This document shows positions 48,790-63,099 of a DNA stretch of 64,000 bases, in pieces. The DNA is taken from contig JAMPIV010004448.1 in the NCBI GenBank assembly GCA_024509875.1, forward strand, positions 806,001 to 870,000, in the 5' to 3' direction. The notes beneath the pieces are model-generated. The model had not been told where the DNA came from and ran no database searches. It was given only the letters and a program-made list of their open reading frames with translations. The stretch's first letter is position 1, and each line of letters opens with the position of its first letter. This DNA is from Oreohelix idahoensis (Eukaryota > Mollusca > Gastropoda > Stylommatophora > Oreohelicidae). Position numbers and translations under genes: made by a program.

Positions 48790-49039
48790 TTAAAGTTAGT
48801 TGCTTATCCTTTACAGGACGTGGCAATCAACTCCAGCTTTTATTGGCTGTTTGTGATTTTTCTAGGCAATTTTTTTTTATTCAGTAGTTTGCCATTGCTT
48901 TCTGAACGGTACGGCGCTTATACCTTTGTTAAAAATCCACACAAAGCGATCTGCTACCAAACCGCCTGCAGCGGGATTCGAACCTGGTATATCTGGATTA
49001 TGAAACTGCGTTCATATCCATTAGGCCACAGACGCCGAC
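48790..49039 (-). mobile_element. tRNA-derived SINE in element C integrase
   Basis: Flanked by an 11-base direct repeat CGGATTTAAAG (48779-48789 and 49040-49050); element B has the empty site at about 29679. On the minus strand the first about 75 bases look like a tRNA: GTGGCCTAATGGATA (A box) and GGTTCGAATCCC (B box). The D-arm part resembles arginine tRNAs. The anticodon stem does not pair well, so it is not a working tRNA. An unassigned body of about 170 bases and a TAACTTTAAC-type tail follow. Confidence 0.8.
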
Positions 49040-49617
49040 CGGATTTAAAGGGAAGGTTGAAACTAGGATGGGACCTAGCAACGACCAACTTTAAGCGAGC
49101 AAGCACAAAGCACGCTAACCGATACAGGAAAGTCGCGAAAGAGAGAGAATTGGAAGCAGGAAAGAAAGTTTTGGGGTTACTCCCTACCGAAAACAACCAA
49201 CTGAGGATCGGATGGCAAGGGCCGTTTACCGTCCTGAAAAAGATTTCTAAGGCTAACTACCAGATCTCTATTAAAGGAAAGGAAAAGGTTTTCCATTTAA
49301 ATCTGTTAAAGAAATTCTTGGAAAGACCAGTGCCAACCTCCTAACATCTCCTGACGATCGCTAACACTGACGAAGATGACGATAGTGGCAGGGAAATTCC
49401 ACTGCAAGCACACGTAATATTTCAAAAATGTCAAAAGCGGCGACGCTCTTTCAAGCGCGCATGGGAGACATTCCAGAGAAAGGAAACTTTTGGAGTAGAC
49501 TTGAGTAGGAATTGGAGAGAGATGGGGGAGGGGGCGATGAGAGGGAAGAAGACAGACACCCTAAAGCTACGGATATAGGAAATTTATTTCCATAACGTAG
49601 GCATGGAGTGCTTCCAT

Positions 49618-49637
49618 ATCTTAAAGGGGGGACGTTC
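49618..49637 (+). promoter_or_regulatory. Element C polypurine tract
   Basis: CTTAAAGGGGGGACGTTC directly before the 3' LTR. Confidence 0.65.
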
Positions 49638-50908
49638 TGTTGCATAGAGATTATGATCAATAAATTTTCTATATTCTTTATTTCTTTTTCTACCCGTGTC
49701 GTCTACGTTATTATCGCTCTTTTATCCTGTTCCTGTGTTTTTCGCATTCGTACGTTTGCGACTATAAACATTACTATTTTCCCATTCATACTTTCGCCTG
49801 TTTCTTTTCTCATTTAGAAACGCACCCGCATGTTATTATATAACGTGTCAGTCGCTGCAGTCAGACGAGATGTGTGATTATGTTTCATACTCAGACATAG
49901 GAGCAGACTTTTGGTCTAACATTTTCACCTGATACAAACGTTTCTCCGGCGTAAGGTGTGATAACCGACATCTGCATGGCGCAGAATGAGACATTTGTCT
50001 GGTATTTTCCTCTGTCACGGCACTCTGGGCCAGTTTCATTAGCAGTGAGGTATCTAAGACGCGTTTGGCATGTTATGTCCAGCGTCTAAGGTACGTAGGT
50101 GTTAGGAAAGGGGAGAGATCGGGTTTTTGGAAATAGTGGGACCCTTTGTCTGTTTAAGATATTAACCAGAGTTTGAAACTAGATTTCATTTGTACTCCTA
50201 AATCTGCAGTAGACAGATCGCCAGGCTAGAAGAAATATCTTGTGTATTGAAAAGTATTTAGTTTCTGGGCAAAATTTTGCCGAGTTCTAGACTACTATTA
50301 TATTGAATGATTCTAGTTCGTGGTATTAATCTGTAGTTCTGTGCGGAGGTAAATATTATATATTAGATATCTAGTATTTTGTGAAGTGTTTAATGTGTTA
50401 AATCGCTTATTTCATATTTCACTAGTTAGATTTTTGTGCAGAGTGCTTAATTTATAAGTCTGTTATATTCTATAGCTGACGTGTTTCAGTGGAAAGCAGA
50501 ATAAATTATAACTTCTAGCTTAAAACCAGGTAGCTATAAGGAATTAAATTTAACTGCTAAATACTCATTCGAGAATATTTTAAACTAACTAGTAAATGCA
50601 CTGATGCCTCATGAGTATTGACGAAATATATTTATGTGTATTTCTAATTCATGATGATTGATTTTTTTTAATATAACTACTTCACGGGAATTTAAACGAT
50701 AAGTCAAGCGTTTCGCTTGCAGTTTAAAATGTAAGTTATAACAAGTACATAATATGTATAATTTTTTTATATGTGTTTTTTCCTCTATTTAGTGAAGAAA
50801 ACTGGGGTTAACCCAAACTTTGCCAGCGTTAAGTACAGAGATATCTGTGAAGAACAAAAACATTCTTTCCTTAAAGGACTTGGTGTACAACCTTTACAAG
50901 AACTTTAA
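49638..50908 (+). repeat. Element C 3' LTR, first part
   Basis: Matches 33430-34700. Interrupted at TTAA (50905-50908). Confidence 0.9.
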
Positions 50909-52949
50909 CTCTTTCAGTCCCAAGCAAAAAAGTGGGTTTGGCCCAAGCATAAATGGCCACCCCAGTGCGTTTTTATTGTTGTTGTTTGGAAATAATTTTT
51001 AAAAATGTTCGAATGCATAAATAACTTTGTTGTTATATATGAAACTGAAGGTAATTGGATGTACTTTACTCCTGTGCTACAAGTATAAAAGCTATCTGTT
51101 GCGTGCATATTTTGACGCACATATTACAAAAATCGATATGGCTATTTAATATGGGAAATATATAGACATTCATTCATTTGTGTATGAAAATGCTGTCTAT
51201 GGTAAAAGCGAGAGAATCCATGTTTGATTCACTCTTTTGATTATAGGAGTAATCGTTCTGGATATTGATCCGGCGCAAGGATATTGCGCTTACGTTTGTA
51301 CTTATTTTTTAGGGCCAGAAAATATATTAATTTGCTTATTGTGTTTATGGCCTGAATTCATATGTATTACATATTATTAGTACAAGTAGAATCAGTCCTA
51401 TATTGTATATTTTGGATGGGTAGGAGGGACTAGATTCTTGTTATTCCGGTCTAGCGGAAGTATGAGTTGTCTTGACAAGTCGTGATGAGTTCCGATGTAC
51501 CGTGATAATGGCGGGTACGCACTTTTCAAAGGGCTGGTAGATTCTTAAGGAAATATGATTCATGAAGTGGTTTTCTTCTAAAGGAGATGGTATCTCTACT
51601 ATAGTTTATGTTAGAGACTCTCCTAAGGTACGGTACAATGTATAATTCGGACTCCATGTATTGCCAGACCCTATTTTGATGATCTCATGTCGATTCGACC
51701 TAGATGGAACATTGTGCTTCGTATCGCTAGGGTCGTGTTTTGTATCGACGAAGATGACAGACTTTCCTGCAGAGGTTATGGCTACGTGAATTAACCTGAT
51801 CACCGTAGAGCTGTATGGAAACATTTATGAAATCATTTATATACCCATTATAAATTAACTCTGGCTTATATTCTCCTTCCTATGAATGAGTGAACGACAA
51901 CTCAGGGAGGCAGCCATGTTAGATTTCGGTCATCATATGTTTTGATCACTGCCAAGAGAACAGATTATTTATCCTATTATCGGACAGTGACAGGGAGATC
52001 TCAATCTTGCTAGAAACCCCCCTTTCGTGGTTTCATAATCTATACTACAAACTATGGACGTCAAGTAACTTTAGTTATTTATCGATCTGCCTTCACTGAC
52101 GCGTTTAGTCAGATAGGGGGATGCGGCCTTAATATATCATGACATTGAACTTTTGATGTACTGCCCATAATTTCTGAATGTGTCATGACTTCAGATCTGC
52201 TATGTATACCTACAAATTGATATGTCAACATACCATGATGTACTCGTATGTCCCAGTGTGTACGTCTGAATAAATTGAGTAAACAAAGATTCCAGCAGTC
52301 TGCATTGGTGCCTTGTAGACACAAGTGTATGAGTGGTTATATCGGTCAGCACACGAACAGTACACCATTCGCGGTAATCACACTCTACACTTCTACTTCA
52401 TACATACACCATCCTGCGTCGGTTGAAGTGACCAAGTTTAGGGCCTGCTTCCCCTGGAGCCTTTGCCTTCCCTAACTCAGGACTAGGGTGAGTTACCCAT
52501 TTACAGCTGGGTAGACTGGAGCATGCCTGATCTCAACAACACACCACTCTTCCTTACAGAGCATACAGACTGACACTTTACAGAGTGGGAAATAAACAAA
52601 TAAAGAAGAAAAGAAACTTTACACTATCATTGAAAAATGATTAGTTATTCAAGGTAAAATGGAGGATATGCGCTTAAAAAATGATTAGTTATTCAAGGTA
52701 AAATGGAGGATATGCGCTTAAAAAAATTGCTTTAAAAATCTAAAATAAATATCTCAAAACAGAAACACGTTCACTCTTAAACACGTGCGGTATTTAAAAG
52801 AATGTACTTGCAGTCGGAAATGACTTTGTGGGTAGTTATAATTAGAAACAGTCTCAAACAGAGGCACATATACTAAAGGCTTTTTAAAGTCGATTGGGCC
52901 TAGCGCGTCTAACCCCTGAGCCTTCACAAAGTCATTGGGACTTAAAGAG
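50909..52949. mobile_element. piggyBac-like TTAA element, non-autonomous
   Basis: Flanked by TTAA (50905-50908 and 52950-52953). The ends are inverted: CTCTTTCAGTCCCA on the left and CTCTTTAAGTCCCA as the reverse complement of the right end, one mismatch in 14. The 5' LTR of C shows the uninterrupted site (about 34700). Without the solo LTR inside it is about 0.5 kb with no transposase. A 52-base direct duplication (ATGATTAGTTATTCAAGG block) occurs at about 52636-52740. Class is inferred from the TTAA duplication and end structure. Confidence 0.75.
51097..52623 (+). repeat. Solo LTR of the D family
   Basis: Reverse complement of the left-hand D LTR arrangement: TGTTGCGTGC at the left and CTTTACA at the right, 1527 bp versus 1510 bp. 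It is flanked by CTATC on both sides (51092-51096 and 52624-52628). Scattered substitutions against both D LTRs show it is an older copy. Solo LTRs arise by recombination between the two LTRs of an element. Confidence 0.9.
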
Positions 52950-52953
52950 TTAA

Positions 52954-54138
52954 CGATTTTAAAGAAGTAACGGGCCTGTGAGCCTGATTTAATTCTTTCA
53001 GAGAAAAAATCTCAAGTACTTTAAGCCCGTGTGGCAAGTAATAGATTACAAACAGTAACTTTTCCGACAAATTTTTACCCATTGTGGAGTGACCAAGAAT
53101 TTTACCTGTTGATCGAAGTTACAAACCTGACATTGTTCCTAAGTAGTGGAAACCTCGTGATTCTGATCCTGTGAGCCCGCTTGAAAACTAATTCTTACCT
53201 GAACTGATAAAGGGACACTAACTTAAAATCTGAACAAAATCATCGCCTGAAGAGGACGCTCCCCGGACAAATTGGATGAAACCAAGATCTGCAGAGCTGG
53301 GTATCCGCTTCAGCAAACGATAAAACAGATTGTGTCATAACGTGCGCCAGACGGCGAACAACAGCAAGCTATAGGGTAAGAAAGTGAGAAATGCACGACA
53401 GGGCCCTGATGAATGAACCGAGAGAAAGCAGGAACGAGTGACTCTTTTTTTTATGGTATACCAAATTTCACCCACTTTGTAATTTCTTTATGCAAGTTTT
53501 GTTGCAAACAAGATACTTTTCCTTAGGATAGATCATCTAAGTCTGTTCATACCTTTAAAAGGGGAAAATCATTAGATTACCGCTAATGTATCCTTGATTC
53601 CTTGGGGCTATCACTTTCTTCTAACAGGACTGTGGGCATACCTTGAGGGATAAGATCATACTGTGGGTCTATCATTCTGGTAGAAATTCATTGATTTTAT
53701 GACTATGTGTATATGTTTCTTGATGTAATTTTATGTGTTGTGATGAAATTTTAGATGATAATTAAAATTTCTCTTGAACTTAATCAGCGCGTTGGTCAGC
53801 TCGTTCCACAATTATTTGTATAATCACTGTTATAGTTTTTCCCACGTTTGTGCTTCTAACTGTCGTCACTTGTGTGTGTGTGTGCACGTGAGTGGTACGT
53901 TCATATATATTAATATATGTTGTCACTAGACTGTCTGACTCCTCTAAATCTGTTGTAGAAGATAGGCTGAGAAAGAGAGAAGATTCTCGAGTTCTCAGGG
54001 ACAGCTTCTATTGATTCTACCATCGCACTCGTGGAAATCTATTTTCTGCAATTATCTCTCACTGTGGCTATCACGTATTCTAATCTAATCAGAAGGGACC
54101 AACCCAAGTCTTATTTCGCCTATCAAAAATCTACGACA
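52954..54138 (+). repeat. Element C 3' LTR, last part
   Basis: Matches 34704-35286 plus 44875-45466, ends CTACGACA, followed by TGTCT. Confidence 0.9.
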
Positions 54139-55754
<1,616 letters not shown>

Positions 55755-55830
55755 ATGTATGTAGAAAAGATAGACAGAAAGAAAGAAAGACAGATAGAAA
55801 GGGAGACAGACAGACAGGAAGAAAGAGACA

Positions 55831-55878
<48 letters not shown>

Positions 55879-55880
55879 AT
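55755..55880. repeat. Degenerate GACA/GAAA repeat tract
   Basis: Purine-rich continuation of the array with GACA, then GAAA units (longest about 55828-55877). Confidence 0.85.
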
Positions 55881-56680
55881 AAACTATTTAATTAATTAAC
55901 AAACGAAAGAATGAAAGAAGACGAACATATTATTATTGTAGACAAACTGATTAACAAGTTTATATTAGTTTTTTTCTAAAGACACAAGGGTCAAACAGAG
56001 AACGATAACAAATGTTGAGTGCGACTTTTAAATGAAGTTCTCTAGCCTGGCCACTTCACCTGTTGACAGCTGAGCTGTTCTTTGATATCACATTTAATCT
56101 CAGACTTCACACCTGCGAGATGATCTTAAATGCACACATCATAATAGAGCCTTATCGCTTAGGCCAAGATTATCTCCCCCCGCCCCCCTTTTTTGCTGCT
56201 TACGACTGAGAGATAACGTGTCTCTTAATAGAAGATACAACTAATGCACTATAATAGCATTATAATAACACAATTAAAAATAATAAAGAACAATATATGA
56301 AGAGAGAGAGAGAGACAAATCGAACAAGAACTGTTTTAAAAAAAAGAAGTGAAAAAGGAAGAGAGACAGGAAGACCTTGAAGATGAGAATCAAGAAGACA
56401 AAGTAGAGGAAGAGGCAGCAGTGAATATTACGATTTAAAAAAAAACAGATCCCAACGAAGAAAGTAGAAAAAGTGATTAGAAGAAGCAGAAGAACAACAA
56501 GAAGACCAAAAAAAAGCAACATACAAACAAACATGCAACCAAGCAAAAGCGGAATCCAGAAAACTAAAAAAAAAAATAAGAAAGCGAAGTAGAACAAAAA
56601 AGAAAAAATGAGAAGAACACATATGAACCCTAGAAGTTTTAAGCCGCAATCATTTTATGGCAATTCCTGCATTGAAGATT
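55881..56680. other. No gene recognised
   Basis: A-rich sequence with a GA run near 56300. Hydrophobic minus-strand frames here come from the purine bias and are not genes. A C-run lies near 56177-56187. Confidence 0.5.
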
Positions 56681-57208
56681 ATCAATCATCAACACATTCT
56701 TTCAATCATCAATACATTTTATCAATCATTAATACATTCTATCAATCATCAATACATTCTATCATCCATCAATACATTATATCAATCATCAATACATTCT
56801 ATCAATCATCAATACATTCTATCAATCATCAATACATTTTATCAATCATCAATACATTCTATCAATCATCAATACATTCTATCAATCATTAATACATTCT
56901 ATCATTCATCAATACATTCTATCATCCATCAATACATTATATCAATCATCAATACATTCTATCAATCATCAATACATTCTATCAATCATCAATACATTTT
57001 ATCAATCATCAATACATTCTATCAATCATCAATACATTCTATCAATCACCAATACATACTATCAATCATCAATACATTCTGTCAATTATCAATACTGTCT
57101 ATTAATCACCAATATATTCTATCAATCATCAGTACATTCTATCAATCATCAATACATACTATCAATCATCATTACATTCTATTAATCCTCAATACATTCT
57201 ACCCTTCC
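56681..57208. repeat. 20-bp minisatellite, block 1 (about 26 copies)
   Basis: Unit CAATCATCAATACATTCTAT. Variants with CATCCATC and ATTATAT recur at a larger spacing. No forward frame has stops over long stretches, because the unit has none and 20 is not a multiple of 3. The resulting Ser/Ile/Asn/His/Tyr frames are not evidence for a protein. Confidence 0.93.
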
Positions 57209-57570
57209 AAGATGGAGGTGAAATTCGTTTCTCACCTTAGACGCCGAAAGAAAAACATCAGGAATGTGTATATTTCGATGGATATCACCATGTTATGTTA
57301 AATTATAGAATAAAAGATACACCAGAGTATCTAGTGGTGTAGATATTTTCCTATAACTGACCTCGAAACCCTCGAATCGGTCGGTTGGATCGGAGGGTTG
57401 ATCAGTGAGTTAACAATTCACTATCGTAAAACAAGCTATTGTTACCGAAACAGAACCAGGCTCGACAGTAAACATGACTCACTCTAATATCTTGGGGGCT
57501 AAGGAGATTTCTAAAATTGGATACTGGAATGTAAGAACTATGTATCAAGACGGAAAATTGGAAGAAATCA
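57209..57570 (+). pseudogene. Spacer with LINE endonuclease N-terminal fragment
   Basis: Unique sequence between the two minisatellite blocks. At 57477-57570 the frame reads LGAKEISKIGYWNVRTMYQDGKLEEI, the start of a LINE AP-like endonuclease (the GYWNVRTM block). It then runs straight into the minisatellite. The rest of the endonuclease and RT are missing. It may be the 5' end of the family whose 3' fragments lie at 58640, 60150 and 62276. Confidence 0.65.
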
Positions 57571-58212
57571 CCAATACATTCTATCAATCATCAGTACATG
57601 CTATCAATCATCACTACATTCTATCAACTATCAGTACATACTATCAATCATCAATACATTCTATTAATCATCAATACATTCTATCAATCACCAATACATT
57701 CTATCAATCATCAGTACATGCTATCAATCATCACTACATTCTATCAACTATCAGTACATTCTATTAATCATCAATACATTCTATCAATCATCAATACATT
57801 CTATCATCCATCAATACATTCTATCAATCATCAATACATTCTATCAATCATCAATACATTCTATCAATCATCAATACATTCTATCAATCATCAATACATT
57901 CTATCAATCATCAGTACATTCTATCAATCATAAATACATTCTATCATCCATCAATACATTCTATCAATCATCAATACATTCTGTCATCCATCAATACATT
58001 ATATCAATCATCAATACATTCTATCAATCATCAATACATTCTATCAAACATCAATACATTCTATCAAACATCAATACATTCTATCAATCATCAATACATT
58101 CTATCAATCATCAGTACATTCTATCAAACATCAATACATTCTATCAAACATCAATACATTCTATCAATCATCAATAATTCTATCAATCATCAATACATGC
58201 TATCAATCATCA
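57571..58212. repeat. 20-bp minisatellite, block 2 (about 32 copies)
   Basis: Same unit as block 1, with added variants CAAACATC and CATCAGTACATGC. One unit near 58175 is a base short. Confidence 0.93.
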
Positions 58213-58304
58213 GGTATTTTTAGATCCTCGTGAAGAACATGTCCTCAAAAAAGGGTGTTCTTTACTGTCCCACGCCATCCCCTTTCAAGGTCATTAAACT
58301 AATA

Positions 58305-58412
58305 TATAAATAATCCGGTGTTACTTGTAAATAATCCGGTGTTACTTGTAAATAATCCGGTGTTACTTGTAAATAATCCGGTGTTACTTGTAAATGATCC
58401 GGTGTTACTTGT
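58305..58412. repeat. 21-bp tandem repeat, about 5 copies
   Basis: Unit TAATCCGGTGTTACTTGTAAA, the last copy with TGATCCGG. Confidence 0.9.
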
Positions 58413-58439
58413 TGAAAATCGCGTTCATGACCATTCCTC

Positions 58440-58600
58440 CACGAAGCATTATTTTTGTGGTGTCTAGCTGGCAGGGACTACAGTGCGATTCGCTTCCATA
58501 GCTAGGCGGTGGTGCCGTTCGGTAGGTCCTGGTTTCGAGTCTCCGGTAAGCCTCTCAATTCTGTTGTTTTCCTGTTGTCTGGTTTTCTACTTCTTTCTTT
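58440..58600 (+). repeat. Possible tRNA-derived SINE head
   Basis: AGCTGGCAGGG and, about 65 bases later, GGTTTCGAGTCTCC are loosely like A and B boxes. The spacing is longer than usual and no fold was verified. Weak call. Confidence 0.2.
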
Positions 58601-58639
58601 CTGACGAGTGCTTAAAACATGACCGTTATGTGTATTATT

Positions 58640-59070
58640 TATGTTAAAACATGACCTTGTTATGTGTATTATTTATTTCACGGTCTTTCCATGCCTTCTT
58701 AATCCCTGTCATGTCCATCTACTGTTCTATTCTTTATTCGTTCTATGGTCTCCCTCTATGTCCATACCCTGTGGATTCCGAAACAGAAACTGCCTTGTAA
58801 TGATATTATCTGGTTTTCTTAAAAGTGTGTCCTTTCCAACTCCAGTGTCGTCTCCTCACCTCCTGCTGTACTGATGTTTGTCTAACTTAATTCATCAGTT
58901 CCACGTGCGTGATCTTATCGTATCATTTAAATTCTACTCCGTGGAAGCACCAATTTATGAAAGTATATAGCTTTCTGAAGGTAATGTTCATTTGTCTCCA
59001 CGTTTCACAGCCATAAAATAGGACTGACTTGGCGTTATTGAAAGCTTTGACATAGATGATAAAAGTAGAA
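58640..59070 (-). pseudogene. LINE RT C-terminal fragment (family H), decayed, copy 1
   Basis: The minus strand reads, with stops and shifts, ETWRQMNITFRKL, KITHVELMN, a RRRHW-WKGHTFKK segment and AVSVSESTGYGHRG. These correspond in order to copies at 60150 and 62276. No catalytic motif is left. Confidence 0.6.
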
Positions 59071-60120
59071 GAAAGGAAAAAAGGAGATTAATAAAAACAA
59101 GAAAAGGAAAATTTGTTCAAGATGAAGAAAAGAAATAGAAGATCTGGGAATACCTCTTGTTCAAAGTTCACTCTCAAACTGGGGCCCCACCAATCACGTA
59201 CGCTATACAGTATATGTCACATGATGTAACACACCATCACTCTAGTTACCAACATAAGTGTTTTAAGAATAGTCACAGTTTAATTCCGCTGGTTCTGCTT
59301 ATCACTTTCTTGTAGTCTATAACTAGCTCTGGGCACCAAAATGATGACGTCTTTCGGATTTACAGAAACATGTGTCAAACAATGGTTGAATAAATGTAAC
59401 TTCCATTGTTGCATTCATTCAGTTGATCAGTAGTAGAGACAAAAAGTATGCCTAGCGTACGCAATAACATTGCAGCCTATGTACTCTACAACTGCTAAAA
59501 ATATTAGGACTCTTCTAACATACGCTTAATGAAAGGTTCCACTTAAAACTGGGCAAAGAACCACTACAAAGAGACACTAGGACACTACAAGAGACGGGGA
59601 TATCTGGCAATTAAGATAAGGTGATCTAAGTAAAGACGTTTACGATGGCTTGTTAAAAATTCAATCACGCCGTTTAACGGGCAGTTGTGTAGTGTTTACA
59701 TCGTTTGACAACATACCCACCTGGGATTTATATGTAGTACCTATGAGCTGTTGTACCAAAATCACAGACAGAGCTTTTGTGGAACTTTCTTGTCTACCGC
59801 ATTTCGTCCAAACAATTTAAATGCAAACAACGTTGAGAGCATCTTCAGCTTCTTGACTTGTTAATTCTGGTTCACACATCTGGGTTTAACTATGTAAGGC
59901 TAAGCTCAAAATAACTGGGAATGTGTTACAAACCAATGGAAGGGAGAGTCTGCTAACTTAGTATTATAGGCTTTGTCACTAATTCGGACTTTTAATTAAA
60001 TTCTAAATTTTGTATACCCACATAGAGCTAATGCGGGGCGTTTTCCAAGCTTCGAATTAAGAGCAACTTCGAATTATCGCGCGTCAAAGATTATAATAAT
60101 TATCAGAATAAATGCAAGAA
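59071..60120. other. No gene recognised
   Basis: Mixed sequence without readable gene or clear repeat. Confidence 0.45.
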
Positions 60121-60149
60121 ATTATAAAAAGGTTTAACTTGAAGAAACA

Positions 60150-60745
60150 CCACTAAAAGATTAGAATTGTACACATATCGTGGCAGTAATATAGACAAAG
60201 TTAGAGGGACAGACAGTGATTTCAAAATAAGAATACAAAAAGCAAGAGGAGCTTTCATTGCATTGGGAAACATATGGAGAACAAGAGAAATCAAGTCCAA
60301 CACTAAAATAAGAATCTTCAACTCAAATGTCAAGTCAGTCCTATTGTATGGCTCTGAAACATGGAGAACAACTAAAATAACGACCAAAAAGCTACATGAT
60401 TTCATAAATGGATGTTTGTGTAGTATAGAAGGACTGAAATGGTATGACAAGGTCACCAATAGGGGACTGGTGACAAGAACAAGACAAGCGCCAATGTAAC
60501 ATGAGATGGGAAGAAGACACCCGCTATGGATAGGACACACATTGGGGAAACCTGTTGATAGCATTACAAGGAATCCTTATTCTGGAACCCCCAGAGTAAG
60601 AGGTCAACTGAGAACACATGGAGAAGAGAACTGGAGAAAGAAGTAAAAATGATGAGGAAGAAGTGGAAAGAACTGGAGGTGATAGCACGCGACATGAGGT
60701 CTTGGCACGTGGTTGTTGAAGGCCTATGGTCCTTTGGAAGCTAAA
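60150..60745 (+). pseudogene. LINE RT C-terminal fragment (family H), copy 2
   Basis: An open part at 60167-60499 shows TYRGSNIDKVRGTDSDF, IWRTREIKSNTKIRIFNSN and VLLYGSETWRTTK, the region after the RT catalytic pair. Beyond 60499 the match continues in other frames: GHTLGKPVDSITRN, RARDMRSWHVVVEGLWSFGS and a stop. The same order occurs in the better preserved fragment at 7290-8111. It is truncated upstream and shifted, so inactive. Confidence 0.75.
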
Positions 60746-61310
60746 GGGTTTTGACTGATTGATTAATTGAATTTCTTGTTTGCACCTTCGTATGAACCAG
60801 ACTTGAGTTGATGTGTGCGACAGTTTGACTTTGCCCTTACATGGAAACACTCAGAATCAGAACCTAAAAAAAAAACTTTTAAGTAGAAATAAATCATTGC
60901 TACTTACACGTTCCCCCAGATTTTACTCCTTATATCTATTGATCAATGTTTTGTAAGTACATGTTGACTCATAACAGACCAAACACTTATTTCTGTGTCA
61001 GGCAAGTCCCACTTTTTCACCTTTTTCTCAGATCAGAATGGCAGGTATTTCTTTGTCTGTTTATCACCTAATAATGACCAACAAAAAATAATATACGAGA
61101 AGTAAGCTAAGGCTACAGATTAGGTAAATCATTTGACGCATTAATTTTTAACTTTTAGAAAACTGTATTTATTATATTTGGGACAATATTTTCTCCCTCC
61201 CATCCCTCTACGTTTGTCTGTATAATTTTCTCCTCTTCCAGTCCACGCCTGTTAGTGAGATTACAGTTACATTATGTGCTTTCATAAGCAATTTCATATT
61301 CTGCTATCTC
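60746..61310. other. No gene recognised
   Basis: AT-rich spacer with no recognised feature. Confidence 0.4.
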
Positions 61311-61324
61311 TCTATCTTTCTATT

Positions 61325-62275
<951 letters not shown>

Positions 62276-62600
62276 AAGCATAGGCCTTTAACAACCATAT
62301 GCCAAGTCTTCCTGTCACGTGCCATCAGCTCAGTCTTTCCATTTGTTCATCATCATCATCTTCATGCTTCTCCAGTTCTCTTCCTCATCGTGTGTTCTTT
62401 GGTCTTCCTGTTCCTCTCTTACCCTGGGTATTCCAGAACAAAGACTGCCTGGTAATGCTATCAACAGGTTTCATCCATGTGTGTCCTATCCATCTCCAAC
62501 GTCTTCTTCTCAAATCTTGTTCCACAGGCACTTGTTTTGTCCGTGTTATCAGTTCTACATTAGCGATCGTGTCATTGCACTTCAATCATTTTTTTAAATG
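62276..62600 (-). pseudogene. LINE RT C-terminal fragment (family H), copy 3
   Basis: On the minus strand: CNDTIANVELITRTKQ, RRRRWRWIGHTWMKPVDSITRQ, KRGTGRPKNT and, after a shift, ARDRKTWHMVVKGLCFLWG. These parallel copy 2 block by block. Only the extreme C-terminus is present. Confidence 0.7.
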
Positions 62601-63099
62601 TTAAGTTTGCGGTAAAGTTAATATAAATCTGTCTTCATTTTCTTTTCAATTCTCGTCTAATGGGTTAAATGTTTTGCATTTTGTGCGCTTATAAAGATAA
62701 CGAAATGAATGAAAGATATAAAATAACAATACCGAATAGATACAGCGTCATGAGAAAAATATAGAGTGTAGACGGTGAGTGTGAAAGGCTAAAGGAAATC
62801 AGTACTTCGAACATCAAAAGAAAACGTGCCAGCAGGACACAGGTCTGCAAAGAAGAAATGAATACCAGATGACATTTTTAAATTAAAAAAGAAAGAAGAA
62901 GCAAGATGTGACATGTACAGAATTTCCCGTTCTCTTTTCCTAGCATTCATGTTTATCGCCATTATTATTGCGCTACGTCTCATTTTCGGTACTTAATTAT
63001 TGTTTACACACCCTTCCCTCAATTCTCGTCATGTCAGGACTTCAGCGATCTTTCGCCGATTAGGGTAATCAATCCCTTTCGTTTGAACCCATATTGATA
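62601..63099. other. No gene recognised
   Basis: AT-rich spacer without recognised features. Confidence 0.4.

Larger units (their letters stand above)
46166..49344 (+). pseudogene. gag-protease-integrase of element C, decayed
   Basis: Collinear with the element B polyprotein and clearly the same subfamily. The start ATG at 46166 is intact. Lesions found by comparing with B: TAG at 46373, a 40-odd base LINE-tail insertion at about 46417-46460, TAA at 47050, a one-base loss near 47695, another near 48088 and another near 48655. A 250-bp SINE lies at 48790-49039. Protease DTG (near 47528), zinc domain, IDILGPF, LTDNES and NGLVERV of integrase are readable in pieces. As in B, the integrase C-terminal domain is followed by the purine tract and LTR with no RT. 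The copy is inactive and older than B. Confidence 0.88.
33430..54138 (+). mobile_element. LTR retrotransposon C, B-related, without RT, carrying nested insertions
   Basis: The LTR starts TGTTGCATAG (3' copy) or AGTCGCATAG (5' copy, first base changed) and ends CTACGACA. It is flanked by TGTCT. After removal of nested insertions the two LTRs are about 2449 and 2456 bp, in good agreement. Internal part 45467-49637: candidate primer site, decayed gag-protease-integrase frame, purine tract, no RT. Inserted later: element D (5' LTR), a GTTC-tail fragment (gag), a tRNA-derived SINE (integrase) and a TTAA element holding a solo LTR (3' LTR). Confidence 0.9.

Noticed and set aside
48960..49039. Functional tRNA gene on the minus strand
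   Set aside because: The A and B boxes are good, but the anticodon stem does not pair and the segment sits at the head of an insertion with an 11-base duplication, so it is a SINE head.
35421..52475. Several 65-75 codon open stretches repeated three times
   Set aside because: They lie in the three D-family LTR copies (35287, 43360, 51097); no evidence that they are translated.
56274..56649. Very hydrophobic Phe/Leu-rich minus-strand frame resembling a membrane protein
   Set aside because: Arises from an A/G-rich plus strand; no start context, homology or neighbouring gene evidence.
56608..57933. Long Asn/Tyr/Gln/Ser/Ile/His repeat proteins in several forward frames
   Set aside because: The 20-bp minisatellite lacks stops in all forward frames; the 20-residue period follows from the unit length.
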